From assembly GCA_039000515.1 (NCBI GenBank), contig JBCFYV010001001.1:13195373-13259372 (forward strand): DNA of 64,000 nt, in the 5' to 3' direction. The translations under genes and the position numbers were made by a program. Below are positions 45,355-55,534 of the stretch, piece after piece. The stretch comes from Timema cristinae. Its lineage: Eukaryota > Arthropoda > Insecta > Phasmatodea > Timematidae. The notes below the pieces were generated by a model. That model was not told where the DNA came from. It worked only from the letters and a program-made list of their open reading frames with translations, and did not search any database. Within the stretch, counting starts at the first letter, position 1. The number at the start of each line of letters is the position of its first letter.

Positions 45355-45717
45355 GGTGCGGCCGAAGGGAGCTAAGTATTTTGACAGTTTTTATAGAATT
45401 GAAATTTGTTAGCCAAAATAAATAAAATATTTCTACAGTAGCAACGTAGAATTTAGTTTTCTGTACATGTTAATATCAACAGATCTTGAATATTTTTCAA
45501 AGGTGCCCTGGAATTTTGTCAAAACTTTTTAAATAAAGAGACAAAGTTTTGACAACATTCCAGGACACCCTTGACAGATATTCAAGATCTGTTGATATTA
45601 GCATGTGCAGAAAACTAAATTCTATGTTGCTACTGGAGAAATATTTGATCTATTTAGGCAAAAAAAAATTAATGTTAAAAAAACTGTAAAATTACTCACG
45701 CTCCCTTCTACCGCACC
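45355..45717. mobile_element. foldback MITE, copy 1, near-perfect palindrome with TTAA flanks
   Basis: Left arm GGTGCGG...AGCAACGTAGAATTTAGTTT...TATCAACAGATCTTGAATAT and the right arm are inverted copies along about 180 bases each. The centre is AACTTTTTAAATAAAGAGAC. TTAA is present on both sides (45351-45354 and 45718-45721), as for piggyBac-type insertions. No open frame inside. A single strand would fold into a long hairpin. Arms have diverged by a few percent to ten percent by eye. Confidence 0.93.
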
Positions 45718-45852
45718 TTAACGATAGCAAGATTGCTATATATGAGTTCACTATGACACAACTTATAAAATGTTATAGTTCACATTGTAGTTAAAAACCA
45801 GTAGATTAAAATCTCAAACTATATTTTAAAGTAAGGCTACAATATGACATCC

Positions 45853-46045
45853 AGTCCGCATTGGTAGTCGCATATTCTAACGTTTTACGCTTGTGTTATA
45901 CTTAATATCTGGCGACGGAGAGATCGGGGTTCTAATCCCTGTCGTGTGGACTAAGGGTGTTATTTTATAAATAGTTTTATACACTCACTCCATGCAAATG
46001 TTGTTATATTTATTTCTCAAATCAAATTTTACTTATTCATATTAC
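45853..46045 (+). mobile_element. SINE-2 copy, diverged
   Basis: CAGTCCGCATTGGTAGTCGC, GACGGAGAGATCGGGGTTCT (B-box region), CCCTGTCGTGTGGACTAAGG, TTTATAAATAGTTTTATACA and CATTAGCGTGACTACC. The tail merges with the head of the next copy. Confidence 0.8.
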
Positions 46046-46053
46046 ATTAGCGT

Positions 46054-46275
46054 GACTACCCACTTAATTGGCCTTATAGTCTAAGGCGTCATTCTCGTGT
46101 TAGAATGGTCTACTGAAGACCGGGAGTTCGGAATTTAAATCCCAGTCGGGTCAAATGAGGGTGGTTTTCCCTAAATGGTTTCCCTCTCTCCTTCCAAGCA
46201 AATGTGTATATACTAACTCTAAAATTCTTCCTTCTTTATCCATACCCTATTAGACTAATTTAGGGGTCAAAGCAC
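46054..46275 (+). mobile_element. SINE-2 copy
   Basis: CACTTAATTGGCCTTATAGT, ATTCTCGTGTTAGAATGGTC, GACCGGGAGTTCGGAATTTA, CCCAGTCGGGTCAAATGAGG, GGTTTTCCCTAAATGGTTTC, then a diverged end. Same subfamily as 2449 by its variable region. Confidence 0.82.
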
Positions 46276-46399
46276 TATACATGAGAGCCCTAACAGACTT
46301 AGATGGGATATTCTCACTATTTAAACGTCTATGAAGTCCGTAAATAAAACTATAAATAATAAATAACATATTCGTTGATATTAGCTACCCTCAAAACAT

Positions 46400-46662
46400 A
46401 ATAATAATAATATTTAGCACCGCGTCTTACTACCCGTTCAGGTTATACGCTTTAAGTACTAATTACGCTAATGGATTAGGAATTGGGAAGGTTTAATTAT
46501 AGGAAGTGAACCCGCATTTGCGTGGAGGGAGAGTGGAAAACCATTTAGGAACCCCCCACCCCCCCAGTTCACCAGACCGAGATTCGAACCTTGATCTCCC
46601 CGTCCTCAGCAGTCGAGCTCGACAGGACAAGCGCGTTAGCCAACTACGCCACCGAGGCGGGT
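46400..46662 (-). mobile_element. SINE-2 copy with target-site duplication
   Basis: Minus strand, complete: (AAT)n, TTAGCACCGCGTCTTACTAC, CATTTGCGTGGAGGGAGAGT, GATTCGAACCTTGATCTCCC and head GCCACCGAGGCGGGT. Flanks CTCAAAACAT (46390-46399) and CTCAAAATAT (46663-46672) form a 10-bp duplication with one difference. Together with the copy at 11480 it defines the GGCGTAGTTGGCTAACGCGC head type. Confidence 0.93.
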
Positions 46663-46664
46663 CT

Positions 46665-47185
46665 CAAAATATCGACTGATTATAAAAACCACCTGTATTT
46701 TAAGAGTAAATCTACCAGAAATCTATGCTAAATTTTTTTTTCATGAAGGTTATCATGTTGTATAACCTGGACATGCACAAATTAATACTCGGTGATGACA
46801 GTTTTTTTTTTTTTTTTTTTTTTTTTTGCAAAATTATCAAAATTATTCTCATAAAGTGATTCACTCTGTCACTGTCAATTCCGATAAAATGGTAACATGG
46901 CTTACTTTTCAATGTTAATAGTATTTGTTATATAAAATTATCTCTATACCATGATTCTACAATTCCTTCCTTACTACTGGAGTCACAAAAAGCTTTATGG
47001 GACGGTACTAACATAATTGGCTAGTGGTGATCTGTTAGAAATTTGTCCCTGCGGCCACAAGTACTCCGTTATGTATGACTGTGCAGTTTTAGTTTGCTAT
47101 TGTAAGCTTGGTGGCTTAGTTTCCATTAAAATAATAACCGATCACAGGATAGTAAAAATCAATTCTTAAATATTAAAACTTTTTT
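46665..47185. other. no gene seen; T27 run
   Basis: A run of T from 46801 to 46827. The minus-strand open frame across it (poly-Lys) is a composition artefact. Confidence 0.55.
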
Positions 47186-47188
47186 TTC

Positions 47189-47375
47189 ACTTTGTTTAAC
47201 TACCCTATGAGTTTTAGGGATTAGGAAGGCTATATTAAAGGAAAAGTATCCGCATTTACGTGGAGGTAGACTGTACAACTATTTTGTAAAAAATTATCCT
47301 CAGTACACCTGACTGAGATTCAAACCTTGATCTCCTCGTCATCGTAAGTTTAGTCTAATTATTTAAGCTGTTACA
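47189..47375 (-). mobile_element. SINE-2 copy, 3' part decayed
   Basis: Minus strand: GGGATTAGGAAGGCTATATT, CGCATTTACGTGGAGGTAGA, GAGATTCAAACCTTGATCTC. Head mostly missing. Confidence 0.72.
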
Positions 47376-47509
47376 TAGGCCTAGTACTTATTTAGTTCTG
47401 CTTCTTTTAATACCAATTTATAAAAATAGAATACCTTTACAATTCATAGATAAAATTTATTTCAAACTACAATCTATTTAATTTTTCTTATATTGATTTT
47501 CAGGAGCTA

Positions 47510-47685
47510 CAGTAGCCCCATGGCTTCTTTGGTGCCGACTGACAGGTGACGGCTTTGAAAAGTTATCAGACCAAATTATGTATCCCTACACCGAACCATA
47601 TGATACGCAAAAAATATTTGTTCAGCCGCTGTCAGAAGTCAGCTGTGAGCTGTCAGTCAGCACCAAAGAAGCCATGGGGCTACTG
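47510..47685. mobile_element. 176-bp MITE with 36-bp terminal inverted repeats and TA duplication
   Basis: Left end CAGTAGCCCCATGGCTTCTT TGGTGC and the complement of the right end are the same for 36 bases with a single mismatch (GCCGACTGACAG against GCTGACTGACAG). TA flanks both ends (47508-47509 and 47686-47687), as in Tc1/mariner-type insertions. No coding sequence. The high identity of the ends suggests it is comparatively young. Confidence 0.93.
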
Positions 47686-47754
47686 TATATATAGAGAGAT
47701 TATATCATAGTATAACTAGAAGAAGTATCCGGGTCGGAGCTTTTTTTTTCTTCA

Positions 47755-47975
47755 AAGACGGAAAATAACTTTTAATATCATTCAAACCAGTTTCTAATTA
47801 ATAAAAAAAGTCAAATCCAAATATTAACATTATGGCTTCGAGGGGCACATGTTCATGCATTGGGGCTACTAATGTTTAAATATAATACTTCTGTATGCGG
47901 TAAATATCACGCAATGCTCATGACAGACTCTCTGACACAAAAACTATTCATTTTATTAATATAGCTTTATAGTTT
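47755..47975 (+). repeat. dispersed repeat ending TTATTAATATAG, copy 1
   Basis: GCTTCGAGGGGCACATG, TGCGGTAAATATCACGCAAT, GCTCATGACAGAC and AAACTATTCATTTTATTAAT align in order with the sequence at 49870-50030. The class is not recognised; a terminal half of a retroposon or a MITE would fit. Confidence 0.65.
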
Positions 47976-47979
47976 TTCA

Positions 47980-48730
47980 CTTCACCACTATAGCTTTCAT
48001 GATCCATTCTGTATTTCTAATGGTTTTGTTGTAGAAGAAATAATGATAAACAAATTATGAATTGGTTCAAGTTCAGCAACATACAGTTTGTGATTTGTTT
48101 TTCAAATTATATCTAAATATTGAGTTGTAAACAAATAAAATTTAATAACTGAACTTATATGAGTTCAGGAGAATAATTAGACATAACCAACCTTTTTATA
48201 GTTTATATAAAATCATAAACCTGTAAAGCATTTATTGATTTAGGGGAATATCACACTTTTTGTTGATATCTTTATTGTTACTGTCGTAACTTACATTAAT
48301 TAAATAAATACAATTGCATTAGATATCAATTTAAAACTTAAATAATTTTGTATACGGATATTATCACAAATTTATACATAAATGTATATATATGTAATTT
48401 TTAAATTCAATTGAAGTTATATCGCTTATGAAAATTATAAACTTATCACAGTAATATTGGTAGGGTGATTGATGTCAAATATTAGAAACGATTTCAAATA
48501 GTAATAATGATATTAGAGTGTAAATTAAGAAAATAATCTCACCTGTTGTCTAAAACGACCATAAAATTCGAAACAATATATTTACAGTTTAATATTTATT
48601 TGATGACATAATATCTAATCTAAAATGACGAAAATGTATTTAGGGTGTTCAAAAACTAAGTATTGAGATAAATATTTGGTCCAAAACTGTATTAAAATAG
48701 TTGAGATTGGAGGCGAATACATAATGCTGT
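47980..48730. other. no gene seen; AT-rich
   Basis: AT-rich sequence without recognised repeats or coding signal. Confidence 0.5.
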
Positions 48731-48734
48731 GCTA

Positions 48735-49215
48735 TCTTCCCTGTAATCATACCAGACACTGTTACGCTGGGGTGGACATGCAGTGTGTGTGTTAGAATAT
48801 ATAACGGTATTCAAGGTATTGACTAGCAAGCAAATAGTGAAGAGACCAGTGGGAAGATCTAGATGTACCTGGGAGGATAACTTTAGAATGTACCTGAAAT
48901 AAATATAGTGTGATGAGGACGATTGGATAGCACTAGCTCAAGATATGTATAGAGTGTAGCTCAAGGTAGGGATAAGATGTAATGAGGAGGACTGGATAGA
49001 GCTAGCTCAATATATGGATAGTGCATAATGAGGTGGACTGGATAGAACTACCTCAAGATAGGGCTAGGGTGTACTGGATATAACTAGCTCAAGATAGGGC
49101 TAAGGTTTACTGGATAGAACTAGCTCAATAAAGGGCTATGTTGTACTGGATTGAACTAGCTCAAGATAGGGCTAAGGTGTACTGGATAGAATTAGCTCAA
49201 GAACTGGATAAGAAA
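48735..49215 (+). repeat. non-LTR remnant expanded into a 36-bp minisatellite
   Basis: From about 48760 the plus strand translates as LLRWGGHAVCVLEYITVFKV, then KRPVGRSRCTWEDNFRMYLK and, after a stop, CDEDDWIALAQDMYR: the same family signature as at 38.9 kb. It then passes into repeats. The first ones keep the 46-bp form, later ones (49060-49200) have a 36-bp unit, ATAGGGCTAAGGTGTACTGG ATAGAACTAGCTCAAG, which equals the 46-bp unit minus about 10 bases. Confidence 0.88.
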
Positions 49216-49219
49216 CGTA

Positions 49220-49740
49220 CTTTTGGTTCCAATCAAATCAATTGAAATCTATGTGAGAGTGAGTTCTTATATAAAATCTTACATATGAGATCTACTTAAT
49301 GTTACTAGGATCAAAACTAAAAATTATATATATTTATTTAGTCTCGAATGAGAATCTGTAAAATTAATCAAATCCTCCCACAGTGTATCATTTGTGTTGA
49401 CAGCCTTCGGTTAATTAACATCTGTCAGAAATGTGAAGACGCGCTACTTTAACCTGACTGGCAATTTGAGTAGCGTGTGAAAGCTAAGGACCATATATTC
49501 TTTATCTTTATTTAGCTCCACCTGTGCACACCAAAACAATCATGACATTGCGTGTTGTTGTCGTAGCATAAGGCCCCAGGTGACGGTGACCTTTATTATT
49601 TACATTGTTTTGTGCAAAGACCCCCATCACCTATATATATGCAGGTTTCTATTCCTCTGCATTACCAAGCAACATTTTTAACGTCTTAATACTTAGTGTC
49701 CTGAAAATAATTAGTATTGTCTATCATATTGTTTACCAGC
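49220..49740. other. no gene seen; contains a promoter-like stretch
   Basis: The part at 49540-49690 has higher GC content, a hormone-receptor-like palindrome and a TATA-like run (CCTATATATATGCAGG). No transcript unit can be inferred. Confidence 0.4.
49578..49592. promoter_or_regulatory. nuclear-receptor-type inverted repeat (IR3)
   Basis: AGGTGA CGG TGACCT is an inverted pair of AGGTCA-like half-sites with a three-base spacer, one mismatch from the estrogen/ERR-type palindrome. About 45 bases downstream lies TATATATAT. A 15-base match of this sort can occur by chance in 64 kb, so the call is tentative. Confidence 0.25.
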
Positions 49741-49744
49741 AGAA

Positions 49745-50030
49745 GTAGGCCTACCTGGCGTTGCCCGAGGTAACCACGCCACTTTTTCCTTTACTTCAAA
49801 CATACAGAATAAAATCTCTTCATTTTATTTATTTAGACCCAGTTTATAATAAATTTTTAAAAATCCAATAAAAAAATTAAAATTTCTGCTTCAAGGTGTA
49901 TATGATTGTGCACAGGTCCTACTAGTTTTTAAAATGTCAGTCCTCCTGCGGTAGATATCATGCAATGCTCATGACAGACAGACAGACAGACAGACAAATA
50001 AACTCTTCATTGTATTAATATAGATGCATT
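49745..50030 (+). repeat. dispersed repeat ending TTATTAATATAG, copy 2, with (GACA)n
   Basis: Begins near GCCTACCTGGCGTTGCCCGA and ends GTATTAATATAGATGC. The CTGCGGTAGATATCATGCAA and TGCTCATGACAGAC blocks match 47880-47930. Here the GACAGAC motif has expanded into (GACA)5 at 49974-49995. Confidence 0.7.
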
Positions 50031-50034
50031 CATT

Positions 50035-50480
50035 TAGGAGATGTCGTTTTAAAAGATTTGCATTAATTGTATGGGATGTATTGTTGAAAGAATTGAAGTT
50101 CTAAGTTGATATAACGGCATGTATTAGAATTATAAACCTAAAACGACAAATTCTCCTAGAATTTTGAAAAAAAAAAGTAATCTATAATATACAGCCCAAA
50201 CATATACATATTTTAAAATCTTTTTAAAATTGTGGTATCAAAACTTTGCTTCATTAAAGATAATCGAGTTTTTCTGATAGTTTTAAATATCCAAAATAAA
50301 CGTTGATTTGACGTGGAATATTATTTATTACTTACCTTACTAAGAATTAATTTTTAAATTAAAACATGCAATTTTATTAAATATACTTAAAATAGAGTAG
50401 TCATTTAGGCGGTAGCTATAATCATTCTTCCCCTAAGATTCACCTTTCATGTTTACTTAATTATATAGCGTTACTTTCTT
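50035..50480. other. no gene seen
   Basis: AT-rich DNA between two mobile elements; nothing recognised. Confidence 0.5.
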
Positions 50481-50486
50481 AGCAAG

Positions 50487-50848
50487 GGTAAAATAGGCCG
50501 TTCTTGCACAGTCTTTTTAGAGACACGTGTGGTGCTAGCCATTTTAAATTTTGGAGGCAATTTTGAATTTTGACGTCAATTTTGAGATTTGTGCTCATTT
50601 AAAATTTTCAAATTTTGAAAAGCATGTTGAATTTTGGCAGTCATTTTGAATTTTCAACATGTTTCGCCAATACTTGTCAGGTATCGACAGGGTTGTGATT
50701 GATTGATTTACATGTTTGAACATATTGGAAACTCGAAATGACCACAAAAATTTAAAAAGGCTTACATAGTTAGAAATGGTCGCTAAAATTCAAAAAGGCC
50801 ACCCACCACGCGCGCCTAAAAAACTGCGCCGGAACAGCCTTTTTTACC
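50487..50848. mobile_element. non-autonomous DNA element with long diverged inverted ends
   Basis: Left end GGTAAAATAGGCCGTTCTTG CACAGTCTTTTTAG and the complement of the right end (GGTAAAAAAGGCTGTTCCGG CGCAGTTTTTTAG) match over about 34 bases with several mismatches, and CGTGTGGTGCTAGCCATTTT answers to CGCGTGGTGGGTGGCC. The inner part is full of inverted AAAATTTTGAATTTT motifs. No coding sequence; no duplication at the edges identified. Confidence 0.8.
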
Positions 50849-51029
50849 TTCCATTTCTTCCATCTTGATTCGCTTGGAACGTATATTGTATTTATACTGT
50901 TGGCAGCATATAACCACAATCGAGTCACAGGTGGCTGTTATATTAACGATAGCTCTTATTAGTCTGTAATATTCACACTTTCATCACCGACTCTGCCTTA
51001 AGATATGTCAAGAATTACCCTGAGAACGA

Positions 51030-51112
51030 GACGATCCCAGGATGGCTAAGGAAGAGAGCCTTGGCGCGCTATGCTAAAGGTCTCAGTTTCGATTCCCGTG
51101 TATAGGTGTAAT
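51030..51112 (+). other. tRNA-like sequence (degenerate, Leu-like)
   Basis: CCAGGATGGCTAAGGAAGAG (D-arm/A-box-like), and CTCAGTTTCGATTCCCGTGT (T-arm/B-box-like) are spaced as in a tRNA. The opening resembles the CAGGATGGCCGAG start of many tRNA-Leu genes. The acceptor halves do not pair and the anticodon arm is unclear, so it is either a decayed tRNA or a SINE head. Confidence 0.4.
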
Positions 51113-51114
51113 TT

Positions 51115-51535
51115 TTCAATCTATTCGAATTTAGTGCTAGGCCTACATACACCTTTTAAATTAGTTTGAGCATTTAATTTTTTGTACTTGATTTACTTGA
51201 CTGAATTAAGTAAACAGATCACAATCCTAAGACAACACTTCTGGTTAACTTTATTGATTTCAGGACATTATAAAGGTTCACAAATGTACTGAAATGTCAG
51301 GGCTTTGATAGGTAAAGTACAATAAATATGCCATGGTACTTTTTACTAAATAAAACACTGTGGTAGGCTTTAAAAAAATGTCCCTATTAGAATATTTATT
51401 TTTATCTTAAAAAATCATGGTTTTTTCTACAGATAATTAAAGTTCAATAATAGCATTAAAAAAGGTATGAGTGGCCTTAAATGGACTTCCTTTCAATCCT
51501 CAACTCCCAGAATCTGTACCTTGAGTAAAACTGTC
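51115..51535. other. no gene seen
   Basis: AT-rich spacer preceding the 29-bp array. Confidence 0.5.
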
Positions 51536-51540
51536 AACAG

Positions 51541-51852
51541 CTTGTAGCTCAGTCGTTAGTGAACTACAATTTGTAGCTCAGTCGTTAGTGAACTACAGCT
51601 TTTAGCTCAGTCGTTAGTGAACTACAACTTGTAGCTGGGTCATTGACAATATACAGCTTATATTTCAGTCTTTGGCAAACTACAATTGTAGCTCAGTCGT
51701 TTCTTATTTGAAAACCACATATTGTAGCTAAGTCGTTAGTGAGGTTGTATTTCAGTCATTGGTAAACTATGGCTTCCAATTCAGTCGTTGGTGAACTAAA
51801 GTTTGTAGCTCAGTCGTTATTCAACTATAGCGTGCAGTTCAATTGTTCACCA
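51541..51852 (+). repeat. 29-bp tandem repeat built on a tRNA A-box-like core
   Basis: About ten units of CTTGTAGCTCAGTCGTTAGT GAACTACAA with increasing divergence to the right. The core TAGCTCAGTCGTTAGTG closely resembles the A box and D-arm of tRNAs and of the SINE-4 head (TTAGCTCAGTCGGTAGAGTG). No B box was seen, so independent Pol III transcription of each unit is not expected. Confidence 0.88.
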
Positions 51853-51854
51853 GT

Positions 51855-53430
51855 TAAAGAAATGCGATTAGTATTATATAATTATAAATATTTTTATAAT
51901 GGTGCTTATTGATGTTTGCTTATGGGTAGTATTTTTTTTTTCTTTTTCCTAAACAAAGGAACTATTCGTTTGTGAATTACATGTCTCGAACTCTACTGAT
52001 GTTATAGCAATGGTTTCCAGCTTGGGTCGCAATGCTAATTGAGGTTATAACCTTATTTATTTTTTTAAAGGCATTATAATGATTATAGAGATATACACAG
52101 TTCAAATATAAATGTAAGCGGTTAGTATGATAAGAATTGTTACGTTACTGTTTAGGTTTATTTTGCTTACATAACGCTGACACTTGCTGACTTAACATTC
52201 TCGTGTTTGTACAAGTGGTTGCTTTTGATATTATCTTTAACCTTCCCCTGTATTCTCATTAGAAATCAAACTTGTTCTCATTAATTAATTATATAATGTA
52301 TCTTATACATGTGAGGTTGGCAAGGAATGTGATCTCTTTTGAGAAAATCAATGTTTTGGTTGGCACATCTTTGTGAAAAAAAAGTGTTTTTTTCCCCCCT
52401 TTAACAATGTATTAAAATGTGAATAAATATTTGTGCTCTTGCATGGAAGATTGTAAGATTTTAAAGAAATAATCTTAAGGTACTTGGCCCTGTCGAGTGC
52501 AAGTCTAAAACCTATTTTGTTGGTGGTGGGCGGGAGGATTAAAGGCGTGGCGTAGCTTCACAACCGAACAAAATATCCTTCCGCGCCAATAAGAACAGAT
52601 GGATCACGGAAAATATAGATGGCGCTAGCCACTGGACAGGTCTTGTGGAAAAATCATACATTTATTATTTTTTATTGTGAAGCTGGCAGTTTTCTATTGA
52701 AAAGTGTCATGTTATCGATATTTGATCACTGTTAAAATTATAGAGGAAGTGTGTATATAAAAAGTTAACTTAATCAACATGCTTATATTCTTGAACAAAC
52801 TGTTTCCGAAAAAAAAATTGCAAAACAATAAAAATTCTTGAAGATAGCCGTTTGTTACCACGGCTTTGCATTTCCACGCCAAATGAAAAGGGCCAATCGC
52901 CTTAGTAAAGTAAATTACATTAAATAGCAAGAATAATTACCAGTGCATCGTCGAATGTGATTTCCATAAAGAGTTGTGCAAAGCTAAGTTTTATGAGGCA
53001 ATTAAAAATGACAAAATTTGCAGCTTTTTATTTGAACATATCTATGGAGGAGATTGTACAAAACTCTTTATCTCAGAGCTTCCACGCTATCAGCGACTAT
53101 AAAATCAATTGTTACCATTCATCTTTTGTTATTTATTAAAGAAATACTATTTAAAATAACTAAACCACATTATTATTTTTTTTGCTAAATTTTATAATGA
53201 TATTGATTTGATAGACTTTGATTCATAAATAAGACATAATTTTTTTTTTATCTTATTATTAATATCTAGAAACTATGGTATTTTTTTATTTACTGTAATA
53301 CTTTTACCACATCTGCTGGCATACTTTCCAAAATACCCGCTGGGATCGTTGAGTCTCTTGATTGTCTTGATTGCGACATCTTAGTCGTATTCGTATTAGA
53401 ATTGTGTAAACAATTGCTAACAATTAAATT
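51855..53430. other. no gene seen; small GC-richer patch
   Basis: A GC-richer patch at 52510-52690 (GGTGGTGGGCGGGAGGATTA, TTCCGCGCCAATAAG, GATGGCGCTAGCC) stands out. Open frames at 52712-52930 (minus) and 52957-53139 (plus) have no recognised domain. Confidence 0.4.
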
Positions 53431-53439
53431 AAGCACGTG

Positions 53440-53575
53440 GGCTTAACGTCAGGAACACTTGTTTTGTTTGTCAGTAAAGAGTTAAGGATTCAAATGTTGA
53501 TCAGGGCTACTGAAAAGGATTTTTCCTAAACGGTTTCTCCCTATACTATCCTTACCCCACAAGTGTAATTAAATG
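53440..53575 (+). mobile_element. SINE-2-like relic
   Basis: GATTCAAATGTTGATCAGGG, CTACTGAAAAGGATTTTTCC and TAAACGGTTTCTCCCTATAC keep the block order of the SINE-2 centre, but head and tail are gone. Confidence 0.5.
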
Positions 53576-53584
53576 TGTATAGTT

Positions 53585-53790
53585 CGACACCTTAGCTCAT
53601 TCGGTAGAGTGTCTGTATACTGATCTAAAGTTCCCAAGTTTGACTCCCAGCATGACCAAAAATGTATCATTAGTGAAATGTGGGTGGCTGGGGACTGGAT
53701 GTTGTGTCTGTTTTAGATTTAAGTTAGTTTATAAGTCGTGTGTTGATATAATAAGTCAGTTCAGAAAGAGCAAGTTAAATATCTCACTCA
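53585..53790 (+). mobile_element. SINE-4 copy
   Basis: GACACCTTAGCTCATTCGGT (A box), CCCAAGTTTGACTCCCAGCA (B box), CATTAGTGAAATGTGGGTGG, TGGATGTTGTGTCTGTTTTA, TTTATAAGTCGTGTGTTGAT and AAGTCAGTTCAGAAAGAGCA. A plus-strand open frame covering it is incidental. Confidence 0.87.
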
Positions 53791-53794
53791 AAAT

Positions 53795-55340
53795 GAAGGA
53801 GGTGGGGGGAATGTGGATAGCCCAAACTAGTAAAAAGATTCAATGAAAATTATAATTTAAAAACTGGGGATTGAATTTTGTTAGGATTTCAAGAGGATGT
53901 GATGGTCTCAAAAGAAAAATAAATTGAGGTAAAATTCTTCAAAATTTTGGAAAACTCTGTGATATGTATTGCAAACCGACGTAAGAGTCATTAAGGCATT
54001 ATCTTATTGGTTATCAAGGAGTGTGGAGGGGGTTGGAGGGAGGGAGTGGAGTGGAGGTTGATCCCAACGAAATTCTGTTTTAGAAAGGGTTTTCTCTTAC
54101 AGTATTCCTTCTCCTCCAAAATCCTTTGTATACCCGCAAGGGGATGGGGTACTTCATGGACGATATATATTAATACATTCAGGGATTTAAAAGAAATAAT
54201 AAAACAATTTATGCAATTATATTAAGCAGCATTCTTTTTTTAATAACTTTAAATTAAATTTTACTGGCCAAAACAGTCTGTATTTATTAAATTTTAATTT
54301 ATTTTTCTTAATTAATATAAAAAAATATCCTATAAATGCCATGAACATAATGACTCTCAAAAAATACAATTAATAAAATTAAATACTGACCTGAAATAAG
54401 ATATAAACGTAAAAAAAAGATGTAGCTTATAGAATAAATAATGATTTGTACAGTCCGAGTGTCATAGAAAGAGCCTTTAGTAAAAACAAATATTTTCATC
54501 CAAAATTGAATAAAGTTTTACTATTTTACCAGTGATACTTTATTGGCATTGATAATATATCAAAAGGGATAGGTGTAAATCACATAACTTTACGTGTTAA
54601 TACGGGAAAGTAGATTTTGTAGCTTTCATTTATTTTTAAATAAGGCTAATCATGTGAAAATTGGACTGTAGGAATATAGTGCAATGATTTGCTGGTTCCA
54701 TTTCCTTAATTTTAATTTCGATGCTTAATAAATAGTGTTAACTATTCAACACATAAGTAATTTATGCTAGTAACTATAGTGTCAGTTGAAGTTAACGCTT
54801 TATGACATGGTTGCGACACATTTGATTTGAAAAGTAGAAAATACATCATAGGTTCATTATTTGAAAATTGATATTTTGCTCGAAATTATTCATATAATTA
54901 CACTGTTCTTAATGGCTAGATTTAAAAGATTAAAAAGATGATTTTTGAAATATATATCGAAAAAGATTAAATAAAATAATATGAAGCGTACAAGGGAAAA
55001 GGGGGTTAAGTCCAATTTTAGTTTAAATTGAGCTAGTGCTACCATCTGTTAGACAATCATGAAACCTTTCAAATGTACTTTATATTATTGTTAATAGAGG
55101 TCTCTGTTATATTTAAAATAATTAAAGAATAGTATTTGCTAGGGTACATGTGAGGTTTGAGATGTAAAAGTTGCCCTGCGCATAATTAGACTATTTCCCT
55201 TTTCCCTTGTAACCTGGGTATGGTTCATATAATTAAAATAATCAACTACTTGAAAACTTTTTTTTTTACTTTTTCTCCTTTTATGTTGCGTTAGGATCTG
55301 ACCCATTAGGTTTACGAATAAAGACGTCAGTCTCATTTTA
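53795..55340. other. no gene seen
   Basis: A G-rich patch at 54019-54060 gives a short Gly/Trp-rich open frame without known domain. Otherwise AT-rich. Confidence 0.45.
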
Positions 55341-55344
55341 TATA

Positions 55345-55532
55345 GCTTTAAGGTGTAAGAAAGGCACAGGTTTTAGTCTCAGCTGAGTCTACTAAAAATG
55401 TGATTTACTAAAGGGTTACACTATATCTCTCCATGCAAATGTGGGTACATTTTATCTTATATTAAACTCTCATCGTTTCTAACCCAACAGTGTAAAAATG
55501 TGAATAGCCCAGTCGAGTAGTAAAACATGCAC
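55345..55532 (+). mobile_element. SINE-2 copy, decayed
   Basis: CTAAAGGGTTACACTATATC, CTCCATGCAAATGTGGGTAC, TCTAACCCAACAGTGTAAAA, AATAGCCCAGTCGAGTAGTA keep the family order. The head is barely recognisable. Confidence 0.68.
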
Positions 55533-55534
55533 GT

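Noticed and set aside
46801..46827. Poly-T as a Pol III terminator or retroposed poly(A) tail
   Set aside because: No retroposon or Pol III unit was recognised next to it; treated as a simple repeat.
47510..47685. microRNA hairpin
   Set aside because: It would fold well, but TA duplications and terminal inverted repeats explain it as a MITE; no further evidence for a miRNA.
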